Source of the DNA: an uncultured bacterium
GTDB lineage: Bacteria > Patescibacteriota > Patescibacteriia > Patescibacteriales > UBA12465
Length of the DNA stretch: 16,551 nucleotides
Reading direction: 5' to 3'
NCBI GenBank assembly: GCA_937983635.1
Contig: CALJZR010000056.1
Coordinates: 1 to 16,551, forward strand
This document shows positions 13,053-16,551 of the stretch, piece by piece (positions within the stretch are counted from its first letter, which is position 1; each line of letters opens with the position of its first letter). The notes beneath the pieces were generated by a model, which ran no database searches, had not been told where the DNA came from, and was given only the letters and a program-made list of their open reading frames with translations. The position numbers and the translations under genes were made by a program.

Positions 13053-13760
13053 ATGAGCAAAATCTACCATCACTTACTGAGTAAAACCCAATTAAGCCGC
13101 TTGGCTTTATTCTTATTAATTTTAGTAAGTGTTTTAAGCACTGGCTTCTATGCTTTAGCTGCCAGTACCAGTGAGTTTACCCAGGCAATTAACCCTGGCA
13201 CCTTGAGCACCGATATTGTTGATGGCTCTTATGCCTCGGTCAGCTCTCCTAGTTTTACTATGAGTGCCGCTCCTTTCAGTTTTGCCTGCCAGGCTTCGAC
13301 CGGTACTTTCGGTTCAGCTACTCAGCAAATTTATGTCAAAAATCCCGATGCGGCTGACAGTGGCTGGTCTCTGTCTTTAGCGGCTTCCGCTCCGACTGCT
13401 TTCTGGGACAGCACTACTAGTGCGGTTGACTTTGACTTTAACGATCCCACTACCGGCGGTTGTGGCGATGGGGCAGATGCTGATTCTTTAAAAGGACAGA
13501 TGACGGTTGATGCTTCGGGTGCGACTTTAGCCAAGGGCGCTTGCGCTACCTGTAATGTTACCAATATTGCCAAAGGTGCCTCGACTGCTTTTAATCAAGC
13601 CACAACTGATAGCATTACTCTTTTAAACGCTGCTGCTGGTTCTGATGACATCGGTGATTGGACTTTACAGGGGGTAGCGGTGAGTCAGCAGATTCCGGGC
13701 GAACAACCGGCCGCCAGCGACTACAAACTTAATTTATCTTTAAGTATCGTTGCTAACTAA
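13053..13760 (+). CDS. secreted WxL-like surface protein
   Basis: This 235-residue protein has a signal peptide (about 1-37: RLALFLLILVSVLSTGFYALA before AST, one uninterrupted hydrophobic core) and no membrane anchor. The mature part is Ala/Ser/Thr/Asp-rich with beta-type repeats. It contains GWSLSL in the middle, DWTLQGVAV near the end, and the C-terminal YKLNLSLSIVAN. This resembles WxL cell-wall-binding domains, which carry a central W-x-L and a distal Y..L.x(W/S)xL strand. Four cysteines (FACQAS, GGCGDG, ACATCN) could form two disulfides outside the cell. It is followed 28 bp later by a DUF916-like gene, the known genetic partner of WxL proteins, which supports the call more than the sequence alone. 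It probably binds peptidoglycan or the cell surface. Start at ATG 13053; no Shine-Dalgarno sequence. Confidence 0.65.
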   Translation: MSKIYHHLLSKTQLSRLALFLLILVSVLSTGFYALAASTSEFTQAINPGTLSTDIVDGSYASVSSPSFTMSAAPFSFACQASTGTFGSATQQIYVKNPDAADSGWSLSLAASAPTAFWDSTTSAVDFDFNDPTTGGCGDGADADSLKGQMTVDASGATLAKGACATCNVTNIAKGASTAFNQATTDSITLLNAAAGSDDIGDWTLQGVAVSQQIPGEQPAASDYKLNLSLSIVAN

Positions 13761-13788
13761 TAATTAATTAGGGAGGCCTTAGAACCTT

Positions 13789-14949
13789 ATGTCTCATTAT
13801 TTTTCGGCTCGCTTCGGCCGACGTTTCTCTTGGCTAGCAGTTTTTGCTTTGCTAATTTTTAGCACTATCTTCGTCTTATCTGAAGCTAAGGCTTTGGAAT
13901 ATGGTGGCATTGGCGGTCGTCCGGCCTATCCGCGCGCCGATAATCCCCGCACTGAATCTATTTTTATTCACACTCTCACCCCCGGCACCAGCCAGGAAGA
14001 AGGGGTTTTGTTGGTTAATAATTCGGCAGACAAGAAAACGCTATTAGTCTATGGGGTTGATTCGCTTGTTTCTTCTGGCGGAGCTTTTGCCTGCCGGCAA
14101 TTTTCTGAAGCTAAGGAAGGCGTGGGTGCTTGGTTAGACTTAGAGAAAGCCGAAGTGGAGTTGAATCCAGGGGCGAGCGAATTAATTCCTTTTAATATAA
14201 AGGTCCCAGCTGATGCCAGCGTCGGTGAGCATAATGGCTGTATTGTTATTCAAGAAAAAAAGGAAGAAGGCGGCGAACAAGCGGGGGTTAATCTTAGTTT
14301 CCGCACCGGTTTACGGGTGGCCGTTTCCATCCCTGGTGATATTGTCCGGGAATTAGCGATTGTTTCTTTTAGCCTGGAGCGGGGAAAACAGGGAAGCATT
14401 ATTTTGACGCCGGAGTTAGAGAATCGTGGTAATGTTTCCATTGATGCGGATGTTAAGATTGTCACTAAGAATATTTTTGGTTTGGAAAAAGTGGAACAGG
14501 GTGGAGAATTCCCGATTCTGCGCGATCAAAATTCAACTTGGAATTTTGAAGTGAAGAAGCCTTTCTGGGGCGGTTTCTATCGTTCTCAGTTACGTGTTTC
14601 CTATCAACAGGCCCCTGACACAGAAATTGGCAAGGATAGCAGCGCTCCGCTAACGGTGTTAGAAGGCGAAACTTTAACTTTTTTTAGCGCTCCCCAAGCT
14701 TGGGCTTTAGTAATTGAAATTTTGGTTCTATTGGCAATTATCGCCCTTATTTTTCTGTTTTTAATTTCTCGCAAGCGCCGTAATTGGGTGCGCCGTTCCT
14801 GGCGCGAGGAAGAAATTGAAGTGAGTGATATTAAATCTTTAGCGGATGCGCGCCGGGTATCTTGGAAATTGTTAGCGAAAGTAAACGGCTTGAAGGCTCC
14901 TTACGTCTTGGAGAAGGGTAGGAAGCTAAAACTACCTCCGCGCTCTTAA
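13789..14949 (+). CDS. DUF916-like WxL-partner protein with membrane anchor and LysM-like tail
   Basis: This 386-residue protein has a signal peptide (to about residue 36, EAKA before LEYGG). Two beta-sandwich regions follow. The first has IFIHTLTPGTSQEEGVLLVN and IPFNIKVPADASVGEHNGCI, as in the peptidoglycan-binding DUF916 part of WxL-interacting proteins. The second has IILTPELENRGNVSIDADVK, as in the following host-binding part. A membrane segment at about 305-325 (VIEILVLLAIIALIFLFLI) precedes SRKRRNWVRR. The last 40 residues (VSWKLLAKVNGLKAPYVLEK then GRKLKLPP) look like a LysM domain, yet by the positive-inside rule they should be cytoplasmic, which is odd. GGGAGG at 13771-13776 is a good Shine-Dalgarno sequence but 12 nt from the ATG. 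It is probably co-transcribed with the WxL-like gene, whose product it would anchor. Confidence 0.75.
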   Translation: MSHYFSARFGRRFSWLAVFALLIFSTIFVLSEAKALEYGGIGGRPAYPRADNPRTESIFIHTLTPGTSQEEGVLLVNNSADKKTLLVYGVDSLVSSGGAFACRQFSEAKEGVGAWLDLEKAEVELNPGASELIPFNIKVPADASVGEHNGCIVIQEKKEEGGEQAGVNLSFRTGLRVAVSIPGDIVRELAIVSFSLERGKQGSIILTPELENRGNVSIDADVKIVTKNIFGLEKVEQGGEFPILRDQNSTWNFEVKKPFWGGFYRSQLRVSYQQAPDTEIGKDSSAPLTVLEGETLTFFSAPQAWALVIEILVLLAIIALIFLFLISRKRRNWVRRSWREEEIEVSDIKSLADARRVSWKLLAKVNGLKAPYVLEKGRKLKLPPRS

Positions 14950-14978
14950 TTATTTTTAGTCTTGTTAATCTTTGTTTG

Positions 14979-15012
14979 CAGCCGGCCAAATTAACGTTTG
15001 GCTTGCTGTTTT
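14979..15012 (+). terminator. terminator or attenuator abutting the next ribosome site
   Basis: CAGC (14979-14982) with GCTG (15005-15008), and CCAAA (14986-14990) with TTTGG (14997-15001), separated by a 3x3 internal loop, then TTTT. The hairpin ends one base before TAAGGAG of the next gene, so partial readthrough could set the level of the repeat protein relative to the WxL pair. Confidence 0.5.
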
Positions 15013-15013
15013 C

Positions 15014-15020
15014 TAAGGAG
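15014..15020 (+). promoter_or_regulatory. Shine-Dalgarno sequence of the repeat protein
   Basis: TAAGGAG, the strongest ribosome-binding site in the window, 3 nt before ATG 15024. That spacing is short, so ATG 15051 in the same frame cannot be excluded, although it is 30 nt from this site. Confidence 0.6.
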
Positions 15021-15023
15021 AAA

Positions 15024-16551
15024 ATGATTCGTTTTCTATTTTTACCGACCATGTGGAGAAAAAAATTTAAAATTAATGCGCTTTTACCAGTCAGGCTGAT
15101 TTTTATCAGCCTTTTGTTGTTTTCTTTGTTGTTTTCTGGCTTTCCAGGACAGAGCATAATCAACAGCCTGGAGTTTTTTGAATCTCAAGATAAAGCTTCC
15201 TTTGATCCAGACATTGCTAAGCTTTTTGGAGTGAATGTTTCGGAAGCGGGGAATTTTAGTGTTCGCACCGGTTATTATGTTGGCGACGGCGGTACAAAGG
15301 CGATTACGGGTTTAGGTTTTAATCCGCAGTTAGTTATTGTGAAGGCGGATGATAATGCTGGTACGGGTGCAATTATGAAAACTAATGTTATGCCCGCTCT
15401 GAATACTGCTTATTTAGGTGTAGCGACCGCTGACTACACGTCCGGGGCTATTGCTTTAGTCGAAGATGGTTTTGAGGTGGCCACGTCGCTTTCTAATACA
15501 AGTAATTCACGCTATACCTGGATTGCTTTTGCTGGTTCTGATTGTAGTGCTAGCGGCAACTTTTGTATTGGCTCCTATACCGGTAACGCTACTTCGCCTC
15601 GGGCAATTAATACCGGTTTTCAACCAGATATGGTTTTGCTAAAGGCAGCCACGGCCGTGGCCTCTAATTGGCGTTCTTCGGTGATGGCTGATAATTATGG
15701 TCAGTATTTAATGGCCACCAACCAAGACACAACCGGAGCTTTGTTTACTACGCTTGATAGTGCTGGTTTTACGGTGGGGGCGAGTAATAATACTAATGCG
15801 GTTGTTTATTATTATGTTGCCTTTAAAAATACCGCGGGGGCACTAACTGTTGGCTCTTATAGTGGTACCGGGGTGGCACAAGATATAAGTGGACTTGGTT
15901 TTCAGCCCGACTTTGTTTTTACAAAAAATGCCAATGCTGCCACGGCGGTAGGGGCAGTTTATAATACTTATAGCTCCTACGGTAATTCTTCCAGTTATTT
16001 TACGGACACTGCTAATGTGGTGGGGGCAATTACGGGTTTAATTAACGATGGTTTTAGTGTTGGTACGAACGGCACTGCTAATGGGAGTGGTAATACTATT
16101 TATTATGCCGCTTTCAATGGTAATTATGAGAATAATATTAATGCCAGCGGCACCTTCCAGTCTATCAGTGGTTCTTACGTCGGCACCGGCGTTTTAACCG
16201 CTATTAATAATCTTGGTTTTGAACCAGATTTAGTGATTATAAAAGGTGACACCAATCAACCCGGTATTTTCCGTACGCGCATGATGGGTGGTGACATCAC
16301 CGCCTTTTTAGATTCAGCCTCAACCCATATAACCGGGGCAATTACTTCACTTAATGCCTCTGGCTTTACTGTGGCGACACACCCAGCCGCTAATTCGCTC
16401 GGTGTTACTTACTATTGGACTGCTTATGGCAATGCTTGGCGGCCAGAGAAAAATAGCGGAGCGGCTGATTTCTATATTGGCGCCTATTACGGCAATGGCA
16501 CTGATAATCGCAATATTACCGGTCTCCCTTTTGCGGCTGATATGGTGATGA
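15024..16551 (+). CDS. large secreted repeat protein, 3' end outside window
   Basis: The frame from ATG 15024 is open to the right edge, giving 509 residues with no stop. The N-terminus is basic, then hydrophobic (ALLPVRLIFISLLLFSLLFS), a signal peptide or anchor. From about residue 78 there are repeats of roughly 100 residues, beginning near 15255, 15561, 15843, 16158 and 16468; the fifth is cut. Each follows the plan GSYxGxG...I.GLGFQPD.V..K, then ITGLINDGF.VG.....N......YYYVAF. This plan resembles the DUF7483-like repeats of phage tail and bacterial surface proteins. Cysteine is nearly absent (DCSASGNFC only). Its place after the WxL/DUF916 pair suggests a surface adhesin or stalk working with them. 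ATG 15051 is an alternative start. Function beyond extracellular location is inference. Confidence 0.85.
   Translation, partial: MIRFLFLPTMWRKKFKINALLPVRLIFISLLLFSLLFSGFPGQSIINSLEFFESQDKASFDPDIAKLFGVNVSEAGNFSVRTGYYVGDGGTKAITGLGFNPQLVIVKADDNAGTGAIMKTNVMPALNTAYLGVATADYTSGAIALVEDGFEVATSLSNTSNSRYTWIAFAGSDCSASGNFCIGSYTGNATSPRAINTGFQPDMVLLKAATAVASNWRSSVMADNYGQYLMATNQDTTGALFTTLDSAGFTVGASNNTNAVVYYYVAFKNTAGALTVGSYSGTGVAQDISGLGFQPDFVFTKNANAATAVGAVYNTYSSYGNSSSYFTDTANVVGAITGLINDGFSVGTNGTANGSGNTIYYAAFNGNYENNINASGTFQSISGSYVGTGVLTAINNLGFEPDLVIIKGDTNQPGIFRTRMMGGDITAFLDSASTHITGAITSLNASGFTVATHPAANSLGVTYYWTAYGNAWRPEKNSGAADFYIGAYYGNGTDNRNITGLPFAADMVM

Noticed and set aside
14831..15163. 110-codon minus-strand ORF across the DUF916-like 3' end and the repeat-protein start
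   Set aside because: It opposes two well-supported plus-strand genes and shows no recognisable domain.
16354..16548. 64-codon hydrophobic plus-strand ORF near the right edge
   Set aside because: It is in a different frame from the repeat protein, which is continuous through this stretch.

Overview
The window most likely comes from a Candidate Phyla Radiation / Patescibacteria genome. The evidence is the S-layer-like protein with VYYL..DGKRYVFP-type repeats, the small ECF sigma gene followed by a DUF5667-like anti-sigma protein, mostly absent Shine-Dalgarno sequences, a leader-rich AT-biased layout, and the WxL/DUF916-type surface genes. This assignment is inference from protein families; no rRNA is present. 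Translation follows the standard bacterial code: none of the 15 visible stop codons is TGA, and no reading frame depends on reading through TGA.

Layout, left to right. (1) The 3' end of an unrecognised CDS (2-400) with a strong terminator. (2) An HU gene with a near-consensus promoter and a hairpin leader. (3) A Fic gene with a C-terminal winged helix, behind two identical 38-bp operator-like repeats that bracket a consensus promoter. (4) A convergent small HTH repressor gene with two copies of the palindrome TTTAAGTCTA-N8-TAGACTTAAA at its own start. (5) An ECF sigma gene and its probable membrane anti-sigma partner, separated by a second Fic gene. That Fic gene is flanked by two near-identical terminators, and a degenerate third copy of the HTH operator lies in the anti-sigma leader. 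(6) About 640 bp without a credible ORF (6030-6666) but dense in local and long-range complementarity, probably a large structured RNA or a very long leader of the next gene. (7) A 1189-aa S-layer-like protein gene with codon use typical of high expression. (8) A mobile-looking patch: a truncated BRO-N gene whose tail carries a perfect promoter, then long palindromes, then an overlapping gene pair that matches mobile mystery proteins A (HTH) and B (Fic). (9) lexA and a 45-codon basic ORF. (10) A surface cluster: a secreted WxL-like protein, a DUF916-like protein with a C-terminal membrane anchor and LysM-like tail, and a large secreted repeat protein that runs off the right end.

How it works together. 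Two themes alternate. One is the cell surface: the S-layer-like protein, the WxL/DUF916 pair, the repeat protein, and sigma/anti-sigma signalling. The other is Fic-domain cassettes: three unrelated Fic enzymes within 10.8 kb, each with its own promoter, its own inverted-repeat operator and a linked DNA-binding domain. The Fic genes are AT-rich, and at least one appears to have been inserted into an older sigma/anti-sigma unit.
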